64,000 nucleotides of DNA. Origin: Cellulomonas fulva (GTDB lineage: Bacteria > Actinomycetota > Actinomycetes > Actinomycetales > Cellulomonadaceae). Under the pieces are notes generated by a model. The model was not told the origin of the DNA. It ran no database searches and worked only from the letters and a program-made list of their open reading frames with translations. The position numbers and the translations under genes were made by a program. Position 1 is the stretch's first letter; each line of letters opens with the position of its first letter. The stretch spans positions 2,999,885 through 3,063,884 of the forward strand of contig NZ_JAHBOH010000001.1 in NCBI RefSeq assembly GCF_018531375.1, given 5' to 3'. Below, piece after piece: positions 7,377-14,713 of the stretch.

Positions 7377-8668
7377 CCCAGGCCGACGGACCCCGCCCGG
7401 ACGAGCTCGCCGGACAGCCGCGCGGTCGCCGCGGCACCGCCGACGACGAACGGCGCGACCTGGTCCCCGGCCCGCACCTCGTAGTCGCCGCGCCAGCCGG
7501 ACACGACCACGCGGCCGGACCCGTCCGTGCGCAGCGTCGTCGGCGCGTACCACCAGGCGCCTCGGACCAGGTCGCGCATGGCGTGGTACGCGGGCTTCGG
7601 CGTGCCGTCGGCGCGCACCAGGCCCGCGGGCGCACCCAGCCAGGCGCCCTCGTCGGCCAGGCCCCAGTACGTCATCGAGCGCACGGCCGGGTGCTCGGCC
7701 AGGAGCGTGCAGTGGCGCGCGAGCTCCTCGGCCTGGCGCGCCTCGCCCTCCGGTGTCGACGGCCACGACGCGACGCGGTAGTCGTTGAGGTCGACGATCT
7801 CGCGCGGCATGAGCTCGCCGGACACGAGCGTGGTCTCGGTGAAGTGCAGCGGCAGGCCGAACCGGGAGAACCGCTCGAGCACGCGGTGGGTCTTCTCCTC
7901 ACCCCACCAGCCCTGGTGCATGTGGCTCTGCAGGCCCAGCCCGTCCACCTGGATGCCGGCCTCGAGCACCGCCTCGACGAGGCACTCGTACGCCGTGGAC
8001 ATGTCGAAGTCGTTCAGCAGCAGCGTCGCGCGCGGGTTCGCGGCGCGCGCCGTCTCGAACGCGAGCCGGATGACGTGCAGCCGGCCCTTCTCCCACGCGA
8101 GGCGGCTGATCGCGTTCTCCTCGGCGGTGAAGACCGGCATGATCACGACCTCGTTGATCGCGTCCCACGTGTCCACCAGGCCGGCGAGGTCCCCCACCTC
8201 ACGCGTGATCCGCGCCCGCTGCAGCCGCTCGACCTCGTCGGTCGGCCGGTCCAGAAGCCACCGCGGCGCCAGGGTGTGCCACATGAGCGGGTGCCCCTTG
8301 ACGCGTACCCCGCGCTCGTCGAACCACCGCGCCGCGGCGCGCAGCCGCGCGGTGTCCGGCCGGCCGGGCTCGGGCTCGAACCCGCGCCAGTAGAACGGCA
8401 GCGTCGCGGTGTCGAAGAGGTCCAGCCACAGCTCGGCCAGGTCGGCGGCCTGCTCCGCCGGAGCGCCGCCGAAGGTCGAGTCCGGCCCGCCGCCGGCCTC
8501 GCCGTTCGCCAGGGCGACGAAGTCGAACCCCGTGCAGCCGAACGCGAGATCGTGCCGACGCTGCGCGACGGTCACGTCGGCGTCGACGAGCGGCCGGCCG
8601 TCGGTGCCCAGGACCGTCACCACCGTCTCGGCCGTGCGGTGGGCGGGGGCGGGCGCGACGGGTGGCAT
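7373..8668 (-). CDS. GH10 endo-1,4-beta-xylanase-like enzyme, no signal peptide
   Basis: A 431-residue glycoside hydrolase family 10 protein. The acid/base glutamate lies in DTWDAINEV (E173) and the nucleophile in LHFTETTLVSGE (E278), 105 residues apart as is usual for GH10. Other family signs are VKGHPLMWHTLAP and LLLNDFDM. The start ATG at 8668 has GAGGAG just upstream. No signal peptide is seen, so it is probably cytosolic and acts on imported xylo-oligosaccharides. A short beta-rich N-terminal segment (TVVTVLGTDGRPLVDADVTV) precedes the barrel and a C-terminal one (GRVVVSGWRGDYEVRAG) follows it. It is coupled to the downstream methyltransferase gene. Confidence 0.88.
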   Translation of the reverse strand: MPPVAPAPAHRTAETVVTVLGTDGRPLVDADVTVAQRRHDLAFGCTGFDFVALANGEAGGGPDSTFGGAPAEQAADLAELWLDLFDTATLPFYWRGFEPEPGRPDTARLRAAARWFDERGVRVKGHPLMWHTLAPRWLLDRPTDEVERLQRARITREVGDLAGLVDTWDAINEVVIMPVFTAEENAISRLAWEKGRLHVIRLAFETARAANPRATLLLNDFDMSTAYECLVEAVLEAGIQVDGLGLQSHMHQGWWGEEKTHRVLERFSRFGLPLHFTETTLVSGELMPREIVDLNDYRVASWPSTPEGEARQAEELARHCTLLAEHPAVRSMTYWGLADEGAWLGAPAGLVRADGTPKPAYHAMRDLVRGAWWYAPTTLRTDGSGRVVVSGWRGDYEVRAGDQVAPFVVGGAAATARLSGELVRAGSVGLG

Positions 8669-8686
8669 GCGGCTCCTCGTTTTCGG

Positions 8687-8698
8687 TCGGTGCACCGA
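8687..8698. promoter_or_regulatory. Perfect 12-bp palindrome at the GH10 promoter, candidate operator
   Basis: TCGGTGCACCGA is fully palindromic and lies 18 bases upstream of the GH10 start. It adjoins a minus-strand -10 candidate TAACGT (8705-8700), so a bound repressor would cover the transcription start. LacI-type sugar regulators are plausible binders, but none is encoded nearby. Confidence 0.45.
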
Positions 8699-8706
8699 TA
8701 CGTTAA

Positions 8707-8772
8707 CCGACCCGCTGCCCCGACCGACGCGCTGCCTCGACCGACGCGCTGGTCAACCGACGCGCTGGTCGA
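8707..8772. repeat. Four tandem ~17-bp repeats upstream of the GH10 gene
   Basis: Units begin at 8707, 8724, 8741 and 8757 (periods 17, 17 and 16) with the core CCGACSCGCTG. They fill the space between the MFS stop and the GH10 promoter and cover the expected -35 area. They may be an activator array or simple sequence expansion. Confidence 0.6.
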
Positions 8773-10164
8773 TCACGCTGCTCGACCAGCCCGGAGGGCG
8801 CGTCCTCCCGCGAGCGCCGCGAGCCCGCCCAGGACCGCCGCGACGGGCACGACGAGGAAGGCCGTGTGCATGCCGAGCGAGTCCGCGAGCGCCCCGAGCA
8901 GGAACGGCGCGACGCCGATGGCGAGGCCGCCCGCGAGCGTCGCCCGCGACTGCGCGACGTCCTGGGCCTCCGGCGCGGTGGCCAGGAGCAACGAGATCGA
9001 CAGGGGGTACTGGGCCCCGTACCCGATCCCGGCGACGACGAGCCCCACGACCGCGACCGCCGGGTCGGTCGCGGTCCACAGGACGGCCCAGCCGACGACC
9101 GCGACCGCGAACGACGCGGCGAGGAGCAGCTCCGGCCGCACGCGCAGGGAAAGCGGGCCGACGACGAACCGGATGCCCGACATGCCGATCAGGAGGCCGG
9201 CGGTGGTGGCCGTCGCGATACCCGCGCCGGCGCCGGTCTGCTCCCGCACCAGGTCGGTGGACCAGTAGGTCGTGGCGTTCTCGAGCGCGAGTGCCGCGAC
9301 CACGGCGACCAGGAAGCACCAGCCGGGCAGCGTCGTGCGGTGGCGGGCGGTCCGCGCGTCGGGCTCGTCGTGCGGCGCCGGGTCGACGACCGCGACCGCG
9401 AGCGCCTCGATCGACCCGACCACGGGCTCGACGACGGGCTCGACGACCGGCTCGACAGCAGACAGCCGGTCGTCGGGCTCGTCGGCGGGCAGCGCCGCGG
9501 GGCGGGGGCCGACCACGGGACCGGCGTCGTCCACGGGACCGGAGTCGCCTGTGGGACCCGGGGCGTCCGCGGGACCCGAGGCCTCCGCGGGCGCGCCGGT
9601 GGGCGGGGACATCGCCCCGCCGACCGGGCTGCGCGCCGTCAGCCACGCGGTCAGCACGACGAGCACGATCGTCACGGCCACCGCGGGGCGCCACCCCCAG
9701 CCGACCGCCACGCACGCGCCCACGGCGAGCGGCCCGACGAGCCCGACGCTCGACCCGACGCCGTTCGCCTCGGTCACGGCCGCGGACGCGGCGGGTCCGT
9801 GGTGCAGCGCGAGCCCGGGCTGGGCGCTGCTGATCGCAATGTTGCCGCCGAACGCGAGCACCAGCATGGCCGTCAGGCTCACGACGAGCGTCGGCGCCAG
9901 CACGAGCGCGGCGGTGCCGACCGCCACGAGGGCCAACGCGACGAGCAGAGCGGGTCGGCGGCCGCGGGCGGCGACGAGCCGCGGCGTGACACCGCTCGCC
10001 GCGACGGCGCCCGCCGCCATCGCCGTCCCGTGCAGGCCGGCCTGCGCCGAGGAGATCCCGAGCTCCTCGGCGAGCAGGGGGACGCTCGGGTTGAAGCTGT
10101 AGAGGAACCAGCCCCAGACCACGAAGCACCCGTAGAAGGTCCAGGTCAGCCGGTCGCGCCGCAC
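8773..10164 (-). CDS. MFS transporter with an enlarged central cytoplasmic loop
   Basis: A 463-residue major facilitator protein with about six membrane segments on each side of a hydrophilic middle. The first segment begins LTWTFYGCFVVWGWFLYSFN. The central loop (roughly residues 185-275) is unusually long and low in complexity, with Gly/Pro/Asp-rich sequence and the repeat VEPVVEPVVEPVV. The start is a GTG at 10164 placed 6 bases after a TATCCT -10 box, so the transcript is probably leaderless. The substrate is unknown. Being next to a GH10 gene suggests, but does not show, a sugar or oligosaccharide substrate. Confidence 0.82.
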   Translation of the reverse strand: MRRDRLTWTFYGCFVVWGWFLYSFNPSVPLLAEELGISSAQAGLHGTAMAAGAVAASGVTPRLVAARGRRPALLVALALVAVGTAALVLAPTLVVSLTAMLVLAFGGNIAISSAQPGLALHHGPAASAAVTEANGVGSSVGLVGPLAVGACVAVGWGWRPAVAVTIVLVVLTAWLTARSPVGGAMSPPTGAPAEASGPADAPGPTGDSGPVDDAGPVVGPRPAALPADEPDDRLSAVEPVVEPVVEPVVGSIEALAVAVVDPAPHDEPDARTARHRTTLPGWCFLVAVVAALALENATTYWSTDLVREQTGAGAGIATATTAGLLIGMSGIRFVVGPLSLRVRPELLLAASFAVAVVGWAVLWTATDPAVAVVGLVVAGIGYGAQYPLSISLLLATAPEAQDVAQSRATLAGGLAIGVAPFLLGALADSLGMHTAFLVVPVAAVLGGLAALAGGRALRAGRAA

Positions 10165-10170
10165 CCGGCG

Positions 10171-10176
10171 AGGATA
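10171..10176 (-). promoter_or_regulatory. -10 box TATCCT of the MFS gene (leaderless)
   Basis: On the minus strand TATCCT precedes the GTG start at 10164 by 6 bases. No ribosome binding site is seen. Confidence 0.5.
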
Positions 10177-10199
10177 CGTGCCGCCGGACGCCGGCCGGA

Positions 10200-10219
10200 C
10201 CGTCCGAGGTCCCGGACGG
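10200..10219 (-). terminator. Hairpin candidate after the polytopic hydrolase gene
   Basis: CCGTCCG and CGGACGG pair around a 6-base loop, and further CCGG-rich pairing with bulges extends the stem. A second perfect palindrome CGACGCCGGCGTCG lies at 10271-10284. Both are between the hydrolase stop (10293) and the MFS promoter. Confidence 0.35.
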
Positions 10220-10292
10220 CGCCGGCCCGGACGACCGCCCGGACAGCGGTCCGGACGCCGACCACCGCGCCGACGCCGGCGTCGGCCGGGCG

Positions 10293-13196
10293 TCAGCCGG
10301 GCCGCGCCGCGCGGAGCGTGGCGACCAGCGCCCCGAGCTCCTCGGCGTACTGCGGGGTGCGCGGGTAGCCGCTGTGCGACGCCACGGTCAGGAGGTACGC
10401 CTCGGGGTCGACCTCGGTGGCCGGCGTGTCGATGACGCCCCCGCGGTACCCGTCGACCGGGAAACCGATGAAGTCCGTGCGCCGCCACAGGCTCCGCCAC
10501 CGGGTGCTCGTCGTGGTGCTCGCCGTGGTGCTCGCCGTGGTGCTCGTCGTGGTCCGGTCTCCGGCCGCACCGTCCGCCGGTCCGGTCAACGACTCCACGA
10601 GCGTGGTCCCGAGCCGGTCGGGCGCGGCGGGGACCGCCCGGTCCCAGGGGTCGACCGCCCACAGGCGCGGCCCGCGGATTGGCCTCGTGCCGAGGGCGAC
10701 CGGACCGAGCAGCTCGGGGAAGAAGCGTCCGAAGTACGAGCGCAGCTGCGTGCCGTAGGTCAGCAGCGCGACGCGGTGGTCGTGCGGGCCCGTGGTGCCG
10801 TCCCACCGCGCCAGCAGCGCCGCGACGGCCACCGCGCCGCCCAGGCTGTGCGCGGACAGCACGACGCGGCGCCGCTCGCGCTGCGCGGGGCCGCCGGGCA
10901 GCGGGGTGCCGTAGTCACCGAGCCACGCGTCGACGCGCGCCCGCAGCTCGGGGACCACGCGCTCGGCGTAGCAGGGCGGGGCGAACGGGTGGGCCGCGCG
11001 CGGCAGGAAGCACATGAGGTCCCACAGCAGCCCCCAGGGCCGGGCGAGCGACCGCTTGGAGCCGGCGAGCACCACGCTGACGACGACGAGCCCGAGCACC
11101 GTGACCACCGCGCGGTCCGCCCACTGCACGCCGATCCGCCACACCTCCCCGGCCGGTCCGCCGAACGTCTGCCGGGGGTCGGGCAGCACCAGGGCGGCGA
11201 CGAGCGCGCCGAACGAGAGGGCCGCGAGCAGCCCGACGACGGGCTCCGCCCGGTGCGCGACGGCGGCGTGCCGGCGTCCGCGCTGGACCGCCGCCTCCTG
11301 CGCGTCCCGCGGCGCGGGCGGCGGCGGGTCACCGGGCAGCACCGGCGGCGTGCGACGCCGGGTCGCCGCCATCCGCGCCAGGAGCACCAGGACCGCGGCG
11401 CCCAGCAGCAGCAGCACCGCGACGCTCGCGACCGCGAACTGCAGGTACCCGGCCGGCGTCGCGAGCTCGGCCGCCTGCGGCACGTGGACGGTCACCGCGT
11501 CGCGCAACGGGTCCGCCGCGCTCGCCTCGTCGAGCACGTCGGTCACGGCCGCGGGCGTCCGGACGTTCTCGGCCGCGCCGGGCGCCTCGAGCCAGGCCAC
11601 GGCGCCGAGCACCGCGGCCGCGCTCAGCACCATCGCCGTGCCGCCCGCGAGGCACAGCAGCACGGCCGGGCCGCGGCCGCCCCACCCCTCACGCCGCCGG
11701 CCGTCGCGCGTGCGGCTCGCGACGGCGACCAGCACGACGAGCGCGGCGAGCGCCGCACCCGCCACCGCGCGAGCGGCCACGGCCGCGTCCGCCCAGACCA
11801 CCGCGACCAGGGCGGCCGCCAGCGTCGTCACGACCAGCGGCGCCCAGAGCCGGGCGGCCACCCGGGCGCGGACACCGACCGCGACGACCGCGAGCAGCAC
11901 CATGACCGCGACCAGGATGCGCGGCAGCGCCACCAGGCCGAGGAACGGCTCCGGACCGACCGCGCCGAGCGGGCGGTCCCCGGACCGCGCGACCGCGACG
12001 AGGGCGCAGACGAGCACGACGAGGGACCCGACGAGCAGCGCGACGTCCGGTCCGCGCGTGGCGTGCGCGTCCGGGAGGACGCCCGGCGCGCCGTGTGGCA
12101 GCGGGTCGACGCGCAGCCGCGCGACGCGCCACGCCGCGAGGAGCAGCAGGACCGTGCTCGCCCCGACGAGCAGGGCCCACCCGCCCTTGCCGCTCCCCCA
12201 CGTACCCGGGTCGAGGCAGCCCCGGTCCGCGAAGCCCGTGGCTCGCGCGCACGCCGGGACGTCACGGTAGAGGAAGTGCCACGCCAGGAGGCCGGCGAGC
12301 AGCGCGTACGCCGCGGCGAGGTGCTGGCACCACTGCGCGGCCGACCGCCGGGCGTGCGTCCAGAAGCCGGGCCGCGCCAGCGCCGGCCAGACGTCGGTCC
12401 CGCGGGCGGCGGCGTCGGCGAGACCGCGCGCCTTGGCGGCCGACATCCGCCGCTCGTACCGCAGCCGTCCGGTCGAGCCGACGGCCGCGAGCACCAGCAC
12501 CGCTACGGCCACCACGGCCGCGAGCGCCGCGGTCCGTCCCCCGACCCCCCAGCGCGCGGCCGCGTCCGCCCAGCCGGGCAGCGCCGAGCACGTCAGGACG
12601 TAGTCGACCGTGCCGCCTCCGGGCAGGGGGACCTGCTCCCGCGGCCCGTAGCACTGCGTGCCGACCACGCCGAGCAGCACGGTGGCCACGGACGCGACCC
12701 ACAGCAGCGTCAGGGTGAGCCCGAACAGGCGCACCAGCCCGCCCGCCGCGGACGACCGGCGGCCCGCGGGCTCGTCGGCGTCCCGCGCCCAGTAGGCGAC
12801 GTTGACCAGGCCGAACGGGATGATCAGCACCCACAGCGCGCGGACCAGGCCGGCGATCGTCCCGCTCACCCGGCCGAGACCGGGCACCGTCGAGAAGCGG
12901 GCCATCGCACCCCAGGAGTACGCCTCCCGACGCACTCCCGCCGGGGCTGACCGGCAGTCCCCCGGTGGTCGGGCCGCGGCCGCGGCGGCGGGCGTCGGGG
13001 CCCAGAAGCTGCCCAGGTCGTCGCCGTCCACCTGCTCCACCTCACCCGGGAGGAGGTCGAGCATCTGCGCCGGCGGGGTGTTGGCGACGCCGTGCACGCG
13101 CAGCTCGAGGACGTCGGGACCGAGCGTCTCCCCGGCGCGCTCGTCGTCATGGGTACGGCACGCGGGACCCCCGCGCCGGCCACGGATCGCTCGCAC
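10293..13196 (-). CDS. Polytopic membrane protein with a split alpha/beta-hydrolase domain
   Basis: A long protein (about 967 residues from GTG 13196; GTG 13097 would give 934). Near the N-terminus LRVHGVANTPP resembles an oxyanion-loop HG of alpha/beta hydrolases. Then come about a dozen hydrophobic segments over some 600 residues. The nucleophile elbow VVLSAHSLGGAVAVAALL with S784 follows, then VDPWDRAVPA (D849/D852) and VASHSGYP (H941), which could complete a Ser-Asp-His triad. A Thr/Ser repeat (TTTSTTASTTASTTTST) lies near residues 880-895. The likely class is a membrane-embedded lipase or esterase-like hydrolase; the substrate is unknown. The start is uncertain because no in-frame ATG fits. 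Confidence 0.7.
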   Translation of the reverse strand: MRAIRGRRGGPACRTHDDERAGETLGPDVLELRVHGVANTPPAQMLDLLPGEVEQVDGDDLGSFWAPTPAAAAAARPPGDCRSAPAGVRREAYSWGAMARFSTVPGLGRVSGTIAGLVRALWVLIIPFGLVNVAYWARDADEPAGRRSSAAGGLVRLFGLTLTLLWVASVATVLLGVVGTQCYGPREQVPLPGGGTVDYVLTCSALPGWADAAARWGVGGRTAALAAVVAVAVLVLAAVGSTGRLRYERRMSAAKARGLADAAARGTDVWPALARPGFWTHARRSAAQWCQHLAAAYALLAGLLAWHFLYRDVPACARATGFADRGCLDPGTWGSGKGGWALLVGASTVLLLLAAWRVARLRVDPLPHGAPGVLPDAHATRGPDVALLVGSLVVLVCALVAVARSGDRPLGAVGPEPFLGLVALPRILVAVMVLLAVVAVGVRARVAARLWAPLVVTTLAAALVAVVWADAAVAARAVAGAALAALVVLVAVASRTRDGRRREGWGGRGPAVLLCLAGGTAMVLSAAAVLGAVAWLEAPGAAENVRTPAAVTDVLDEASAADPLRDAVTVHVPQAAELATPAGYLQFAVASVAVLLLLGAAVLVLLARMAATRRRTPPVLPGDPPPPAPRDAQEAAVQRGRRHAAVAHRAEPVVGLLAALSFGALVAALVLPDPRQTFGGPAGEVWRIGVQWADRAVVTVLGLVVVSVVLAGSKRSLARPWGLLWDLMCFLPRAAHPFAPPCYAERVVPELRARVDAWLGDYGTPLPGGPAQRERRRVVLSAHSLGGAVAVAALLARWDGTTGPHDHRVALLTYGTQLRSYFGRFFPELLGPVALGTRPIRGPRLWAVDPWDRAVPAAPDRLGTTLVESLTGPADGAAGDRTTTSTTASTTASTTTSTRWRSLWRRTDFIGFPVDGYRGGVIDTPATEVDPEAYLLTVASHSGYPRTPQYAEELGALVATLRAARPG

Positions 13197-13360
13197 CGCA
13201 CACCCCCGTCGTGCGTCCGCCGGCCCCGTCGACCGCCGTCGGGGCGAACCTATCGACGCCGCACCCCCGTGCGCCATCTCCCGGTGGCGCCGGCACCCTC
13301 GCCGTCCGAGCGGCACCGCGGCCCGGCTCGCTCCCGCGGTCCGGCACCGCGGCGGGGCGC

Positions 13361-13398
13361 ACGACGAGCGGGAGCACGCTGGTGCTCCCGCTCGTCGT
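13361..13398 (-). terminator. 17-bp hairpin terminator after the AA10 gene
   Basis: Arms 13361-13377 and 13382-13398 (ACGACGAGCGGGAGCAC and its complement) pair perfectly around the 4-base loop GCTG. It lies 40 bases past the AA10-CBM2 stop on the minus strand. Confidence 0.8.
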
Positions 13399-13438
13399 CG
13401 CGGCCGACGGGCCGCGCGCAGACCCGTCCGGCGCGGCG

Positions 13439-14557
13439 TCAGGCCGCGCTGCAGGTCGCCGTCAACGCCCCTGGGGAACCGGTGCCGATGAAGCCGGCCG
13501 TCGCGGTCGCGCCGGCCGCGAGCGAGCCGTTCCACGCCGCCGAGCTGATGGTGCTCGTCCCGGACAACGTGCCGTTCCACGCCTGGCTGATCGACGCTCC
13601 CGCGACCTGCACCTTCCAGCCCGTGAGCGGCGCGGAGCCGGCCTTCACGGCGACGTCGGCGATGAACCCGCCCGGCCACGTGCTGTTGACCTTGACCGTC
13701 GCCGTGCAGGCACCGGGCGGGCCTGTCGTCGGCTCCTGCGTCGGCTCGGTCGTCGGCTCCGTCGTCGGCTCGGTCGTCGGCTCCTGCGTCGGCTCGATGG
13801 TCGGCTCGATGGTCGGCTCGGTCGTCGGCTCCGTCGTCGGCTCCGTCGTCGGCTCGGTGCCGTCGCCGCCGATGTTCACGTCGGAGCACAGGTAGTAGGA
13901 CTGGTCGGAGTGGCTCGCCTTCCACAGCGTGAAGACCACGGCGCGGCCGCTGCGCCCGGGCAGGTCGACGTCCGTCTCGTACAGACCCGTCGTCGGGTAG
14001 CTGCCGGTCGTCTTCACCAGGTCGAGGTCGTCCCAGCCGAGGGCCTCGGTGGTCGGGTCGAAGCCGGGCTTGCTGACGTAGACGCGCAGGAAGTCGGCGC
14101 CGTGCTTCGCCCCGTCCGTGAGCGTGAGCGTGAAGCTGTTCGGCACGTCGGTCATGGTCCACGCGCCCGGGGTGTCGAGCGACCGGTACCGGCCGTTCTC
14201 GGTGAGCCCCCCGCTGCAGAGCTGCCCGTTCGGGACCACCTCCTCGTAGCGTCCGCCCACCCCGTCGCGCAGCAGCCCGTTCCAGTTCCACATCGCGTTG
14301 GGGTTGTCCTGGAACGCCTGCCAGCACATCGGGTCGAGCGTGGCCATCTCCGGGTTGAGGTGGTCGTCGCCCCAGCGCTCCCAGCAGCCGTAGGAGCGGG
14401 TCTCGGGGTAGGTCACCGTCCCGTGCGCGCTGGCCCCGGGCGCGACGAGCGTCGCGGCGCCGAGGACGGTCGCGGCGGCCAGCGGGAGCGCGACGGCCGC
14501 GCGGCGCAGGCGCCCTCGCACGCCGCGCTGCTCGTCCGGTCGGTCGGAAGGTCGCAT
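13439..14557 (-). CDS. Secreted AA10 lytic polysaccharide monooxygenase with CBM2
   Basis: A 372-residue secreted copper enzyme that oxidatively cleaves cellulose or chitin. Residues 1-44 are a signal peptide (RRAAVALPLAAATVLGAATL core, cut after APGASA), leaving H45 as the N-terminal His of the copper brace. The second brace histidine is H152 in GAKHGADFLRVYV. The AA10 core ends near residue 235. A linker of TEPT-type repeats follows (about residues 235-280). The C-terminal 90 residues are a CBM2 (CTATVKVNSTWPGGF to LTATCSAA, with paired terminal Cys and Trp such as WPGGF, TGWKV, AWNG). The start ATG at 14557 has AGGAGG. CBM2 favours cellulose as substrate; this is inference. Confidence 0.95.
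   Translation of the reverse strand: MRPSDRPDEQRGVRGRLRRAAVALPLAAATVLGAATLVAPGASAHGTVTYPETRSYGCWERWGDDHLNPEMATLDPMCWQAFQDNPNAMWNWNGLLRDGVGGRYEEVVPNGQLCSGGLTENGRYRSLDTPGAWTMTDVPNSFTLTLTDGAKHGADFLRVYVSKPGFDPTTEALGWDDLDLVKTTGSYPTTGLYETDVDLPGRSGRAVVFTLWKASHSDQSYYLCSDVNIGGDGTEPTTEPTTEPTTEPTIEPTIEPTQEPTTEPTTEPTTEPTQEPTTGPPGACTATVKVNSTWPGGFIADVAVKAGSAPLTGWKVQVAGASISQAWNGTLSGTSTISSAAWNGSLAAGATATAGFIGTGSPGALTATCSAA
13725..13859 (-). repeat. 12-bp tandem repeats coding the TEPT linker
   Basis: Roughly eleven units of the type GTCGGCTCCGTC encode TEPT, IEPT and QEPT tetrapeptides between the AA10 core and the CBM2. Pro/Thr linkers like this are typical of cellulomonad secreted enzymes and are often glycosylated. 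Confidence 0.85.
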
Positions 14558-14619
14558 GGTTCCTCCTGGAGTCGAGCGCCTGCGCACCTGCCCCGCCACG
14601 CTGCGGGACGTGCAGACGC

Positions 14620-14692
14620 GGTCCGACCACCGTCGGAGCCGATCGGGTTGCGGGACAACCCCCGAAACGGTTCAGGGCACGGTGGTCGGACC
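14620..14692. promoter_or_regulatory. Inverted repeat and candidate operator upstream of the AA10 gene
   Basis: GGTCCGACCACCGT (14620-14633) is perfectly complementary to 14679-14692. Between the arms are a small GGGTT...AACCC hairpin and the near-palindrome GAAACGGTTC (14664-14673), which has the central CG of LacI-type operators. This could be the exporter terminator (minus strand, after 14714) and the AA10 control region combined. Confidence 0.4.
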
Positions 14693-14713
14693 TGCGGCCG
14701 GGAGCGACCAGGC

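Noticed and set aside
13439..14630. Continuation of the polytopic hydrolase frame through the AA10 gene to give a 1,445-residue protein
   Set aside because: The upstream part is an Arg/Ala-rich out-of-frame reading of the AA10-CBM2 gene, which has a signal peptide, copper ligands and its own ribosome site.
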